From an uncultured Eubacteriales bacterium (lineage in GTDB: Bacteria > Bacillota > Clostridia > Oscillospirales > Oscillospiraceae): 14,143 bases of DNA. Below the pieces are notes generated by a model that worked only from the letters and a program-made list of their open reading frames with translations, was not told the origin of the DNA and made no database searches. Shown piece after piece: positions 14,139-14,143 of the stretch. The translations under genes were made by a program, and so were the position numbers. Location of the stretch: positions 1 through 14,143 of the forward strand of contig UQQF01000054.1 of NCBI GenBank assembly GCA_900543085.1. The letters are read 5' to 3'. The stretch's first letter is position 1, and each line of letters opens with the position of its first letter.

Positions 14139-14143
14139 GCAGC

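Noticed and set aside
1..14143. tRNA or rRNA genes, CRISPR repeats, insertion sequences, phage genes
   Set aside because: No cloverleaf, rRNA core motif, regularly spaced repeat, transposase or integrase motif was found on reading both strands.

Overview
The window is a gene-dense, GC-rich chromosomal segment from what looks like a Firmicute of the class Clostridia, probably an Oscillospiraceae-type gut bacterium. This is inferred from several traits: sigma-A-like promoters and AGGAGG-type ribosome binding sites in a GC-rich background, a perfect CIRCE heat-shock operator, a shared ECF transporter module next to truA, gram-positive lipoproteins, and heavy use of the isoleucine codon AUA. No phage, insertion sequence, CRISPR array, tRNA or rRNA was seen.

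Left edge (1-699, minus strand): the N-terminal part of a Clp/Hsp100 ATPase with a zinc finger. It has its own promoter, whose -10 box overlaps a perfect CIRCE element. Next (753-6404, minus) is a seven-gene operon read from a good promoter at 6375-6404: a class I SAM-dependent (rRNA-type) methyltransferase, ecfA1, ecfA2, ecfT, truA, a membrane-anchored beta-rich protein and a CvpA-family membrane protein. Most gaps are 3-20 bp, and truA overlaps ecfT by ATGA.

Middle (6440-10087, minus): a polar amino-acid type ABC importer. The order of transcription is binding lipoprotein SBP1, permease, ATPase, a terminator-like hairpin, then a separately promoted second binding lipoprotein, SBP2. SBP2 is the most unusual gene here. 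Its N-terminal segment matches the C-terminal end of the SBP_bac_3 family, and the usual N-terminal part follows, so it reads as a natural circular permutant. The permease carries a charged insert of about 50 residues between its first two membrane segments.

Right (10127-14143, plus): divergent from SBP1 lie mnmG and mnmA, overlapping by 4 bp, whose products modify positions 5 and 2 of the same wobble uridine. They are followed by a membrane-anchored ComEC-type metallo-beta-lactamase-fold protein. The mnmG promoter places its -10 box only 6 bp before the ATG, which suggests a leaderless transcript. The segment ends with four consecutive strong hairpins in 170 bp, then a purine-rich ribosome-binding-like stretch at the edge.
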